DNA from: CALAGB01 sp963713965
GTDB lineage: Bacteria; Chloroflexota; Chloroflexia; Thermomicrobiales; Thermomicrobiaceae
Reading direction: 5' to 3'
Assembly (NCBI GenBank): GCA_963713965.1
Contig: OY970217.1
Coordinates: 1,612,001 to 1,676,000 of the forward strand
DNA length: 64,000 bases
Shown: one piece after another, positions 1 through 8,223 of the stretch
Layout: each line of letters opens with the position of its first letter
Numbering within the stretch: position 1 is the stretch's first letter
Program-made: the position numbers and the translations under genes
Notes under the pieces: generated by a model
What the model was told of the DNA's origin: nothing
Database searches by the model: none
What the model saw: only the letters and a program-made list of their open reading frames with translations

Positions 1-1
1 C

Positions 2-184
2 GAGATCGTCAACCTGGATTGGTCCTCGCCCGGCCGCGACATTGATGCCATGGTTGTCTCACGACGTCGCGTAATCGACGAAGCGCTTCCGACCGCCGCG
101 ATCTGCGTCTACTCTCACGAGCCGTTCCCGGCTTGGGGGCGCATCGAACAGCACGGCAATCAGGCCCGCTGGGTGCGCCTGTAG
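2..184 (+). CDS. C-terminus of a metallo-beta-lactamase-fold hydrolase (partial)
   Basis: An open frame enters from the left edge (second base of the window is a first codon position) and stops with TAG at 182-184; about 60 residues are visible. The tail reads SHEPFPAWGRIEQHGNQ then ARWVRL. It resembles the usual C-terminal strand of single-domain MBL-fold hydrolases (S-H-x-P-F-P-G-x-G-R-I ... R-W), where the histidine is the last metal ligand. The metal-binding HxHxDH motif would lie outside the window, so the substrate cannot be named. It ends 11 bases before the next gene on the same strand, so the two are probably co-transcribed. The family call rests on one short motif. Confidence 0.55.
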   Translation, partial: EIVNLDWSSPGRDIDAMVVSRRRVIDEALPTAAICVYSHEPFPAWGRIEQHGNQARWVRL

Positions 185-195
185 CGGAGTTTCAC

Positions 196-1242
196 ATGCA
201 GCTTGAATGGGGATGGCCGGCCGCCTCTGATGACGTGATGACCATCACCACTATTGAGGCACACGCGGCCGGCGAGCCGTTGCGCATCGTGAACGCTGGA
301 TTGCCGGAACTACCGGGAGATACGATTCTGGCGCGGCGACGCTATATGCGCGAAAACCTGGACCACGTGCGCCGCGCCCTGATGTGGGAACCGCGCGGCC
401 ACTACGACATGTATGGCTGCATCCTCACGCCACCGGTCAGTGACGAGGCGGATCTCGGCGTCCTCTTTCTGCACAACGAGGGCTACAGCACCATGTGCGG
501 CCACGGCGTCATCGCGCTGGTGACGGCGCTGTTCGAGACCGGCACGCTCCCCGCCAGTGGACGTGAGACGCCCGTCAACCTCGATACTCCCGCTGGGCTG
601 GTGCGCGCGACGGCACACCTGGATGAGCGCGGCCATGTGGAACGCGTCTCGTTTTTGAACGTCCCATCCTTCCTCTTCGCGCGGGACGTGGAGATCGACG
701 TGCCTGGTTTCGGACGCGTGCTGACCGATGTCGCCTTCGGCGGCGCCTTCTACGCCGTGCTTCCGGCTGAGCGGCTAGGGCTTGAGGTCAGGCCGGAGCA
801 AAGCGCCGCGCTGATCGACGCCGGTGAAGTGGTCAAGCGCGCGGTGAACCAGGCTCTGACACTGCGGCATCCGGATGATCCCGATCTCGACTTCCTGTAC
901 GGAACGATTCTGACGGGCCCGCCGGGGGACTCTGTTCACCATAGCCGCAACATCTGCGTCTTCGCCAACGCCGAAGTCGATCGATCGCCGACCGGAACCG
1001 GCGTCTCAGCGCGACTGGCGATCCATCACGCAAGGGGCGAAATTGGGGAAGGAGAATCCATCGCCATCGAGAGTATCCTGGGAGCGCAGAGCGTCTTCAG
1101 CGGTCGTGTCATTGATACCACGAGAGTTGAAGATATTCCGGCCGTCATTCCCGAGGTGAGCGGCACTGGATTCATCACTGGGCGTGCCGAGTACCGCATC
1201 GATCCGCGAGATTCGCTGGGTCAAGGGTTCCTGTTGCGTTGA
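196..1242 (+). CDS. Probable trans-3-hydroxy-L-proline dehydratase (proline racemase family)
   Basis: A 348-residue member of the proline racemase/hydroxyproline epimerase family. The first catalytic cysteine is present (MCGHG, Cys101). The second active-site position, normally Cys in a P-C-G-T-G-T motif, is threonine here (SPTGTGVSAR, Thr266). In this family Cys/Cys pairs are racemases or epimerases, whereas Cys/Thr pairs are known from trans-3-hydroxy-L-proline dehydratases, which eliminate water to give delta-1-pyrroline-2-carboxylate. Function is inferred from that residue pair. The start at 196 is preferred over 133 because GCGGAG sits just upstream and the upstream part overlaps the preceding gene. 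The enzyme is cytosolic and would serve hydroxyproline (collagen-derived peptide) catabolism. No pyrroline-2-carboxylate reductase gene is adjacent. Confidence 0.85.
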   Translation: MQLEWGWPAASDDVMTITTIEAHAAGEPLRIVNAGLPELPGDTILARRRYMRENLDHVRRALMWEPRGHYDMYGCILTPPVSDEADLGVLFLHNEGYSTMCGHGVIALVTALFETGTLPASGRETPVNLDTPAGLVRATAHLDERGHVERVSFLNVPSFLFARDVEIDVPGFGRVLTDVAFGGAFYAVLPAERLGLEVRPEQSAALIDAGEVVKRAVNQALTLRHPDDPDLDFLYGTILTGPPGDSVHHSRNICVFANAEVDRSPTGTGVSARLAIHHARGEIGEGESIAIESILGAQSVFSGRVIDTTRVEDIPAVIPEVSGTGFITGRAEYRIDPRDSLGQGFLLR

Positions 1243-1250
1243 CATCCACA

Positions 1251-1282
1251 CGAAATGGAGTGCGTTTCCGCACTCCATTTCG
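1251..1282. terminator. Shared hairpin terminator between convergent genes
   Basis: A perfect 14-bp stem (CGAAATGGAGTGCG and its complement) closes a 4-base TTTC loop, nine bases after the dehydratase stop codon. The convergent flavin oxidase ends at 1342. The outer end of the stem is A/T-rich on both strands, so it could stop transcription from either side. Confidence 0.75.
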
Positions 1283-1341
1283 CATCTCTTGTCATCGATC
1301 CGAGATTCCTGTCCGGATTTGCCCAGCAACTTTCGGTCAGT

Positions 1342-2760
1342 CTACGCTCTCGGCTTGATGTTCTGATTGACGCGGAACAGGTTGCTCGGGTCATACTTGG
1401 TCTTGATATCGACGAGGCGATCGTAGTTACCGCGATACGTTGCTCGAACACGTTCCTGGCCTTCGTCGTCCATCAAGAAGTTCACGTAGCCACCCGCTGC
1501 CGAGTACGGTTGGAGCGCGGCCGCGTATTGCCGCATCCAGGCCATGTTCCGAGGCATATTCGCTGGGTCGGCATCGATCGCAACGATGTTGTGGACATAT
1601 TCCACATCGCGGTAGCTGTATGCGGTCTCCCCCTGTCCGACGTTCTGAATCGCTCCCGTTTGTGGATACAGATGCATGGTAGACCAGAGTGACGGCACCT
1701 GCGGCCCGTATTCCACATGTGTGGTGATGGCTCCATCCAGCAGCCGGGGAACGTAGTCTGCCTTCCAGTAATGCTGGAGTCCCGGGACGTAGATCGCGTC
1801 AAACATGCTGTTCAGCGCTGGATATGGGATGGGACCGGCCAAGTCTACTGCCGGTTCCGCCGCCTCTCGGAGCGGACGGACCAATTCTTCGCCCTTGGTG
1901 GGATCGTCTCCCGAGTAGCACACGACGATGGCAGCCATCGGCACGAAGTGCAGATGCTCTGGAATAAACGGCGCTGGCGGTCCCTGGTGGAAGCTGAAGA
2001 AGGCGCTGAGCTCGTTCGGGGCCTGTCGTATGAAGTCGCGGAAGAACCGTAGAAGTTGCTCGGTCTTCTCAACTGGATAGAAGATGGGTCCGCCATAGAC
2101 CATGCTCACCGGATGGAGCTGGAATTCAAACGAGGTGACCACGCCGAAGTTCCCACCGCCGCCGCGAATAGCCCAGAAGAGATCAGGGTGTTGTTCAGCG
2201 CTAGCTGTGCGGAACTGGCCATCTGCCGTCACGATGTCCACCGACCGGAGGTTATCGGAGGAGAGGCCGTAGTGTCGCGACAAATGACCAAAGCCGCCAC
2301 CGAGCGTCAGCCCCGCGACTCCGGTCGTCGAGATGATGCCGGACGGAGTCGCGAGTCCAAACGCGTGTGTTGCGTGATCGACCTGACTCCACGTCGCCCC
2401 GCCCTCAACTCGAGCCGTGCGTCGCTCCGGATCGACCCGAACGCCGTTCATATCGGTCAGATCAATGACCAATCCGCCATCGCAGCTGGCGAGTCCAGCG
2501 ACGTTATGGCCGCCACCTCGAACCGACAACAGAAGGTTGTTATCGCGGGCGAAATTGACCGAGTGGATCACATCCGCCACGTTGGCACAGCGCACGATCG
2601 CTGCTGGCCTTTTGTCAACCATCGCATTGTGGAGCGCGCGAGCCGCGTCGTAGTTTGCATCTGTTGGCTGAATTACCGCTCCACGGACGGCGCCGGTGAG
2701 TCGTTCGAACTCTGTCGCACCTACCGGTGGCATGGTCGCGGTCTGCTGGTTCGTCGCCAT
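1342..2760 (-). CDS. FAD-linked oxidase of the berberine-bridge-enzyme/PCMH family
   Basis: 472 residues with the two-domain layout of the BBE-like flavin oxidases. An N-terminal FAD_binding_4 domain (about residues 50-190) contains SVRGGGHNVAG; His85 is the usual 8-alpha-histidyl FAD attachment. It also contains GVAGLTLGGGFGHLSRHYGL. A C-terminal BBE segment ends YDPSNLFRVNQNI. The second covalent link of bicovalent members needs a cysteine in the G-x-x-P/S-T-V-G region; here the segment is GIISTTGVAG, so a single covalent bond is expected. No signal peptide is seen, so it is probably cytosolic. Substrates in this family range from sugars to alkaloids and aromatics and cannot be assigned. 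It is divergent from the BTAD regulator at 3091, whose control may extend to it. Confidence 0.85.
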   Translation of the reverse strand: MATNQQTATMPPVGATEFERLTGAVRGAVIQPTDANYDAARALHNAMVDKRPAAIVRCANVADVIHSVNFARDNNLLLSVRGGGHNVAGLASCDGGLVIDLTDMNGVRVDPERRTARVEGGATWSQVDHATHAFGLATPSGIISTTGVAGLTLGGGFGHLSRHYGLSSDNLRSVDIVTADGQFRTASAEQHPDLFWAIRGGGGNFGVVTSFEFQLHPVSMVYGGPIFYPVEKTEQLLRFFRDFIRQAPNELSAFFSFHQGPPAPFIPEHLHFVPMAAIVVCYSGDDPTKGEELVRPLREAAEPAVDLAGPIPYPALNSMFDAIYVPGLQHYWKADYVPRLLDGAITTHVEYGPQVPSLWSTMHLYPQTGAIQNVGQGETAYSYRDVEYVHNIVAIDADPANMPRNMAWMRQYAAALQPYSAAGGYVNFLMDDEGQERVRATYRGNYDRLVDIKTKYDPSNLFRVNQNIKPRA

Positions 2761-2899
2761 CGAGTACTCCTTACACGGATATTTTTTGCGAAGTCGGGGT
2801 TAGTGGATCAGCTTGAGGCGTCGTCGGCCGCCCTCTCCTCCTGACAGTTGGACAGCCACGAAAGCACGTGGCATCAACATGCACCTCCGTTCCGCTCTT

Positions 2900-2936
2900 C
2901 AGCATTGACGCGACCTGATCTGGTGCCTCAATGCTG
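2900..2936. promoter_or_regulatory. Inverted repeat CAGCATTGA-N19-TCAATGCTG
   Basis: Perfect 9-bp arms at 2900-2908 and 2928-2936, about midway between the two divergent genes. Arm centres are 28 bp apart, roughly 2.7 helical turns. It could be a dimer binding site or a weak hairpin; binding is inference. Confidence 0.4.
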
Positions 2937-2977
2937 TTCGGGTTAGTGGCGGTTTATGGAACTGTAGTGGTGGTCAA

Positions 2978-3015
2978 TCAACAGACGATCAATGGACAGT
3001 CAACAGTCCTGTTGA
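2978..3015. promoter_or_regulatory. TCAACAG operator-like cluster upstream of the BTAD regulator
   Basis: TCAACAG occurs at 2978-2984 and 3000-3006, and inverted (CTGTTGA) at 3009-3015. The last two form a 16-bp palindrome with a 2-bp centre. The copies at 2978 and 3000 are 22 bp apart, two helical turns. SARP/AfsR-type regulators bind direct repeats near the -35 box, so this is a candidate autoregulatory site. Confidence 0.45.
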
Positions 3016-3090
3016 TTCGATGGATTGGGCATGTCATGCTAGAGCCACATGCATCAGGAACATAATTGTTCGGAGCGAAGTGAGTCCGAC

Positions 3091-6000
3091 ATGCCGCGAC
3101 TAACGCTCTCGCTATTCGGACCAACACAATTCACCCGTCAAAATGACCGCATCGTCGAGTTCGCCTACGACAAAGTGCTGGCTCTTCTGGCCCTTTTGGC
3201 GACAGAGGCAGATCGAGCGCATCGTCGTGAGACGTTGGCCGGCTTTTTGTGGCCGGATCAGGACGAATCCAGCGCCCGCCATAACCTGAACCAGGCGCTC
3301 TGGAACTTGCGCGCTACTGTCGGGGATCGCGAAGTCGATCGGCCGGCGCTCCGTTCGACCCGGGAGGCGATCCAGTTCGATCGCGATGCAAGTTGTTTCG
3401 TCGACGTCCTCGCGTTTGATTCACTTCTTCAACGCGTCGATCAGCATGCCCATCGCCGACCTGAAACCTGCCGACGTTGTGCGGAATGGCTATCGGAAGC
3501 AGCCGAACTGTATCGCGGACCATTTCTCGAACAGTTTTCGCTTGCGGACTGCCCAGAATTTGAACAGTGGATGTTGACGAAGCGAGAGCACTTCGACCAA
3601 CGCGTCGGTGGCGCGTTGGAGCGTTTGGTCGAATTCTGTGCGCGTACCGATGATGCCGATCGAGCCATTGCATATCTCAGGCGCCTCGTCGATCTGGATC
3701 CGTGGCGTGAAGACGGTCATCGACGTTTGATGCATCTTCTGGCGCAGACTGGCCAACGCGCCGCGGCTCTGGCTCATTTCGAACGCTTGCAAGTCATGCT
3801 CAGAGACGAGCTCGACACAGATGTGGAGCCAGAAACGCGTCGACTCAGAGATGAGATTGGGGAAGGTTCGTATCAGAGCACGCTAAACTCGGTTCCCGAG
3901 ACCAATCGAATCGCGCGTTCTCGACTTCCAAGACAGATGAACCCTCTTGTTGGCCGAAAACGCGCGATGGCCGAACTGGCCACCCTTGTCAGCAGCGGCG
4001 GGCATCGGCTCATCACACTCATGGGGCCCGGGGGAATAGGCAAGACTCGTCTAGCAGTTCAGCTCGCGAATGAGGAGAGAGACGCGTTCGTTGATGGAGC
4101 GTGTTTTGTTCCGCTTTCCGGGCTTGAGTCCGCCGATTCTCTGACTCAGGCGATCGCAGACGCTTGCTCGCTAACCTTCTACGGAAGCCGCGATCCGCGC
4201 GATCAACTGCTCGATGGCCTGAGCGATCGGGAGTTACTGCTCGTCCTGGATAACTTCGAGCACCTTCTGAGCGATGTGGCCCTCATTACGAACATTCTGG
4301 ATCGCGCCCTCGGAGTGCATGTTCTCGTCACCTCGCGCGAGCAACTGGGACTCTATGGAGAGCTTGTCTTCCCGGTGCAGGCACTCGACATCCCCGATCC
4401 AACAGGCGATGTTGAGACGATCGAACACGCCGGAGCGTTCCAGCTATTCGTCGAAAGCGCGAAACGGTCCAATGCGCTCTTCACGCACGGCCCCTCGGAA
4501 GTTCCAGATATCGCATGTATCTGCGCGCTCGTCGGTGGTATCCCGTTGGGGATCGAACTTGCCGCTGCATGGACGCCGCTTCTGAGCTGTCATGAGATCG
4601 CGAGTGAGATCGGAAAGAGCCTCGACTTCCTCTCGACGTCCCTCCGGGACGTGCCCGAACGCCACCGCAGCGTTCGAGCAGCATTCGACCATTCCTGGAG
4701 AATGCTGAACCAAACCGAACGAAGCGTCTTCGCTCGCCTGTCTGTCTTTCACGGTGGATTCCAGAAGGAGGCCGCTGAGCACGTCGCGGGCGCGTCGCTC
4801 GCCACCCTGATGGCACTCATGAACAAATCCTTCATGGCCAGAAATCCTATGGGGCGGTTTGAAATTCATGAATTGCTACGCCAATACGGGGCCGAGAAAC
4901 TGAATGACCTGCCAAATCAACGTGAGTCAACACACGACGCTCATGCGCGCTTCTACGCCGGATACCTGATCGACCGCGAAGCGCGGCTCAAACTCCGTGG
5001 TCGGGCGGAGGCACTGCAAGATCTCGTCGCCGAAAGCGAGAATGTTCGTGCTGCCTGGACCTGGACGCTTGCGAACGCTCGTGTAGACATTCTCGATGTT
5101 CTGGTCAATGCATGGCTCTTCTATGAGGTCACCGGACGATATCGTGAGATCGAAAATCTGCTGAGTGAAGCGGTTGGAATCTTGGAACAATCCACCGACA
5201 CCAGAGCTGAGGTCGCGCTCGCTCGAGCGCTTACGCGCCGCTCGGTCGGCATCCATCGAATCGGTGCCTTCAACCTCAGCGAGCCGGATTTGAAACGCAG
5301 CAACGGAATCCTACGACGGCACGGTGAATTTGGTGAACTGGCCCTCAACTTGAATTTCATGGCGATGATCGCGCATGCTGCCGATGACCATGATACTGAG
5401 CGCGAGCTTCTCGAAGAGAGCCTACGTATGAGCCGCCTGGCCGGTGATGACTGGATCACGGCGTACTCGCTCAACGATCTGGGGATGGTCACCTGCCTGC
5501 TCGGTGATATGGACGCCGCACGCCGGATGATTCAAGAAAGTCTCGAAACCTTCGATTCCATCGGTGATCAACGCGGCATGGCGTTCGCGCTCAATAACCT
5601 TGGCACTGTGCTGTGTCGTCGTGGTGAATATGATGAAGCGCGGCGTCTCCTGCAGAGGAGCCTGGATGCTCGCCATGAGATGGACGACCGTTGGGGTATG
5701 GCTCAGTCGCTAATCGAGTCTGGCGTGGTCGCCTTGATGATGAGTGACTACGCCGAGTCCGGCGAGCACTTTCGCGCCGCGCTACGAATCGCCAACGACC
5801 TACATGCTCATCCGCTTGTGCTGGAGGTCTTGCCCGAAATTGCCAAATTGTTCACCGCGCTCAACGATCACGATCGCGCAAACGCCATATTGTCACGCAT
5901 CGAGGAAACTGGTCCAAGCGCCGTTGTCGAACTCAGTCGCACCACGCTGTCCGGAGGCGTTGACGACCATCCTTCTCGTGCGCCAGCGCGATACGGTTCG

Positions 6001-6117
6001 TCGCCGTTGACCAGGCTCAATGACATCATTGCAATGGTGCTCGAACAAAATACGAACGCGGAACCCGAACCCACACACCCGCGGTATGGTATAGGGACGG
6101 GTCTGTCCGGGAGGTGA
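3091..6117 (+). CDS. AfsR/SARP-type regulator: winged helix, BTAD, NB-ARC ATPase and TPR
   Basis: About 1008 residues. N-terminal OmpR-like winged helix (about 1-90, starting MPRLTLSLFG), then a bacterial transcriptional activation domain (about 95-245, helical repeats ending in LRDEI). The NB-ARC/STAND ATPase follows, with Walker A GPGGIGKTRL (Lys318) and Walker B LLLVLDNFEH (Asp387). The C-terminal half (about 640-960) consists of tetratricopeptide repeats with typical LNNLGTVLCRRGEYDEA units. Such proteins are signal-integrating switches: the TPR sensor releases the ATPase and the N-terminal part then binds DNA and recruits polymerase. Three bases separate it from the downstream fusion enzyme, whose Shine-Dalgarno overlaps this stop codon, so that gene is the likeliest target besides the divergent oxidase. 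The signal sensed is unknown. Confidence 0.88.
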   Translation: MPRLTLSLFGPTQFTRQNDRIVEFAYDKVLALLALLATEADRAHRRETLAGFLWPDQDESSARHNLNQALWNLRATVGDREVDRPALRSTREAIQFDRDASCFVDVLAFDSLLQRVDQHAHRRPETCRRCAEWLSEAAELYRGPFLEQFSLADCPEFEQWMLTKREHFDQRVGGALERLVEFCARTDDADRAIAYLRRLVDLDPWREDGHRRLMHLLAQTGQRAAALAHFERLQVMLRDELDTDVEPETRRLRDEIGEGSYQSTLNSVPETNRIARSRLPRQMNPLVGRKRAMAELATLVSSGGHRLITLMGPGGIGKTRLAVQLANEERDAFVDGACFVPLSGLESADSLTQAIADACSLTFYGSRDPRDQLLDGLSDRELLLVLDNFEHLLSDVALITNILDRALGVHVLVTSREQLGLYGELVFPVQALDIPDPTGDVETIEHAGAFQLFVESAKRSNALFTHGPSEVPDIACICALVGGIPLGIELAAAWTPLLSCHEIASEIGKSLDFLSTSLRDVPERHRSVRAAFDHSWRMLNQTERSVFARLSVFHGGFQKEAAEHVAGASLATLMALMNKSFMARNPMGRFEIHELLRQYGAEKLNDLPNQRESTHDAHARFYAGYLIDREARLKLRGRAEALQDLVAESENVRAAWTWTLANARVDILDVLVNAWLFYEVTGRYREIENLLSEAVGILEQSTDTRAEVALARALTRRSVGIHRIGAFNLSEPDLKRSNGILRRHGEFGELALNLNFMAMIAHAADDHDTERELLEESLRMSRLAGDDWITAYSLNDLGMVTCLLGDMDAARRMIQESLETFDSIGDQRGMAFALNNLGTVLCRRGEYDEARRLLQRSLDARHEMDDRWGMAQSLIESGVVALMMSDYAESGEHFRAALRIANDLHAHPLVLEVLPEIAKLFTALNDHDRANAILSRIEETGPSAVVELSRTTLSGGVDDHPSRAPARYGSSPLTRLNDIIAMVLEQNTNAEPEPTHPRYGIGTGLSGR

Positions 6118-6120
6118 TTC

Positions 6121-8223
6121 GTGCGTGCAGTTGAGCCGCGAGACTCAGGGCACCTGAAAATCCGCGATTTCACCATTTTCTACGAAGATTTCGGACACGT
6201 CGCCGCGCCGCCTATTCTGCTTCTCCCAACCTGGCAGATCGCGCCAAGCCGACACTGGAAGATGCAGATCCCGCATCTTTCGCGATCCCGCCGTGTCATC
6301 ACATTCGATCCCCCCGGCATCGGAGGCGGAGAACGCACGACCGATTCTCGTGCGTTCGAGGTCGATCGGGTCATCGACGACGCCATCGGCCTGCTCGATC
6401 ATCTGGAGATCAAACGACCAGACGTGCTCGGATTTTCGCGTGGGGGTGCCTACGGACTTTGGATGGCAGCTCGTTTCCCGGAACGTATGGGCAAGCTTGT
6501 TCTCCTCGCACCATCACTGCCACAGCGGCGCACGGAGCGAGATCTGTCATTCTGGGAAATACGCCAATCCTACACTGGCTGGGAGAAGGACAACGCCAAC
6601 TACTGGCGCGCGAATTTCGAGGACTGGCTAGAGTTCTTCTTTAATGAAGCATGCAATTCACCGCACTCGACCAAGATCGTCGAGGATCTCGTCTCCTGGG
6701 GTATGGAGACGACCCCGGAAATCCTTGAAAAGACGGTGGACAGTCCAGACATCGCGCCGTCACTTTCACCGCAGGAGACGCTTTCTCGGGTCAAGTGTCC
6801 CGTCCTCATCATCCATGGAGACGACGATCAAATCACGGAAATCGAGAGTAGTCGTCAGATTGTCGCGGAGCGGCCCGATTTTGATCTGATCACGTTCGGA
6901 GGCGCATCACATCTCCTCCATGCTCGTGAGCCGGTGAGGATTAATTTGGAGGTCGATGCGTTCCTTGGTCCAACGAGCCCGGCTCGGCGAAGCGTTGCTG
7001 CCGCGCACGCTCGATCTCATGCACGCGCCCTTTTTATCTCGAGTCCAATCGGTTTGGGACACGTCCAGCGTGACCTGGCGATCGCCCGCGAGCTGCGGCG
7101 ACAGGTCCCCGATCTGGAGATCGATTGGCTGGCACAGCAGCCGGTGACGGACGTACTGGAGCGTGCAGGCGAGTGCATCCACCCCATGAGCCGGTTGCTC
7201 GCGAGTGAGTCGGCCCACTGGGAAGGCTCCGCGCACGAGCACCATCTTCACTGCTTCCAGGCATTTCGCGAGATGGACGAGATCCTGCTGGCCAATTTCA
7301 TGGTCTTCCTCGACGCCGTTCGTGAGACGCCCTACGATCTCTGGATCGGGGACGAGGCCTGGGAGATCGATCACTTCCTGCACGAGAATCCAGAGCTCAA
7401 GACCACGCCATATGTATTCATGACCGACTTTATCGGCTGGGTGCCGATGGATCGCTCAGTGGGATCGCGCGAGGCCGCGCTGACCGCCGACTACAACGCG
7501 CAGATGATCGAACAGGTCGAACGCTTTCCATACGTACGTGATCGGGCACTCTATTTCGGTGGCTACGAAGATCTCCTGCCGGAACGCTTCGGGCCGAATT
7601 TGCCGGCGATACCCGATTGGACCCGTGAGCACTTTGACGCAGTCGGCTACGTCACGCCGTCCGACCCGGAAAATTATGTCGACAAGAGGCAGGAGCGGCA
7701 GCGTCTGGGCTACGACCCCGACCAGCCGCTCGTCATCCTGACGGTTGGCGGTACCGGAGTGGGCGAGGCGCTGCTCCGCAAGGCCATCGATGCCTGGCCG
7801 TTGGTTCACCGCGAGCGGCCCGACGCGCGCTGCGTGGCGGTGGCCGGGCCGCGTATCGACGCGTCATTGTTGCCACACCATGACGGCCTCGAAGCCATCG
7901 GCTACGTCCACAATCTCTACGAGCATCTGGCCGTTTGCGACCTTGCGGTGGTGCAAGGAGGTTTGAGCACGACAATGGAGCTGACGGTGAACCGTCGTCC
8001 ATTCATCTACGTGCCGATTCGGGATCATTGCGAGCAGATCTACCACGTGGCACACCGGCTCGATCGCCACCATGCCGGAACGCGACTCGACTACGACGCA
8101 CTCACCCCAGAGTCATTGGTGGAAGCCATGCTTGACAATCTGAACGCCGACACCAGCCGCTATCTCCCGCACGTCGACGGCGCCGCGACGCTCGCGGCCC
8201 GCCGCATTGCGGAGTTGATCTAA
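6121..8223 (+). CDS. Alpha/beta-hydrolase fused to a GT-B (UGT/MurG-like) glycosyltransferase
   Basis: 700 residues, GTG start with a strong GGGAGGTGA ribosome site overlapping the preceding stop. Residues about 10-285 form an alpha/beta-hydrolase: nucleophile elbow GFSRGGAYG (Ser106), acid in HGDDDQITEI, and His264 in GASHLLH. Residues about 300-700 form a GT-B glycosyltransferase. It starts with FISSPIGLGHVQRDLAIA, the glycine-rich acceptor loop, and has a C-terminal nucleotide-sugar half with LTVGGTGVGEALL and VVQGGLSTTMEL. The second is the UGT/GT28 donor-binding region. Both halves look complete. One polypeptide could therefore hydrolyse or transacylate and glycosylate the same small molecule; the substrate is unknown. 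There is no signal peptide. The gene ends with its stop codon overlapping that of the convergent TIR gene. Confidence 0.82.
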   Translation: MRAVEPRDSGHLKIRDFTIFYEDFGHVAAPPILLLPTWQIAPSRHWKMQIPHLSRSRRVITFDPPGIGGGERTTDSRAFEVDRVIDDAIGLLDHLEIKRPDVLGFSRGGAYGLWMAARFPERMGKLVLLAPSLPQRRTERDLSFWEIRQSYTGWEKDNANYWRANFEDWLEFFFNEACNSPHSTKIVEDLVSWGMETTPEILEKTVDSPDIAPSLSPQETLSRVKCPVLIIHGDDDQITEIESSRQIVAERPDFDLITFGGASHLLHAREPVRINLEVDAFLGPTSPARRSVAAAHARSHARALFISSPIGLGHVQRDLAIARELRRQVPDLEIDWLAQQPVTDVLERAGECIHPMSRLLASESAHWEGSAHEHHLHCFQAFREMDEILLANFMVFLDAVRETPYDLWIGDEAWEIDHFLHENPELKTTPYVFMTDFIGWVPMDRSVGSREAALTADYNAQMIEQVERFPYVRDRALYFGGYEDLLPERFGPNLPAIPDWTREHFDAVGYVTPSDPENYVDKRQERQRLGYDPDQPLVILTVGGTGVGEALLRKAIDAWPLVHRERPDARCVAVAGPRIDASLLPHHDGLEAIGYVHNLYEHLAVCDLAVVQGGLSTTMELTVNRRPFIYVPIRDHCEQIYHVAHRLDRHHAGTRLDYDALTPESLVEAMLDNLNADTSRYLPHVDGAATLAARRIAELI

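Larger units (their letters stand above)
2761..3090. promoter_or_regulatory. Divergent regulatory region between oxidase and BTAD regulator
   Basis: No convincing gene is present in these 330 bases. Both flanking genes start outward from here. It carries a 9-bp inverted repeat and a cluster of TCAACAG sites, listed separately. The in-frame ATG at 3049 is rejected as the regulator start: family members normally begin with MPRLTLSLxG, which matches the ATG at 3091. Confidence 0.6.

Noticed and set aside
3049..3090. Upstream start of the BTAD regulator at 3049
   Set aside because: The family normally begins at the MPRLTLSL methionine (3091).
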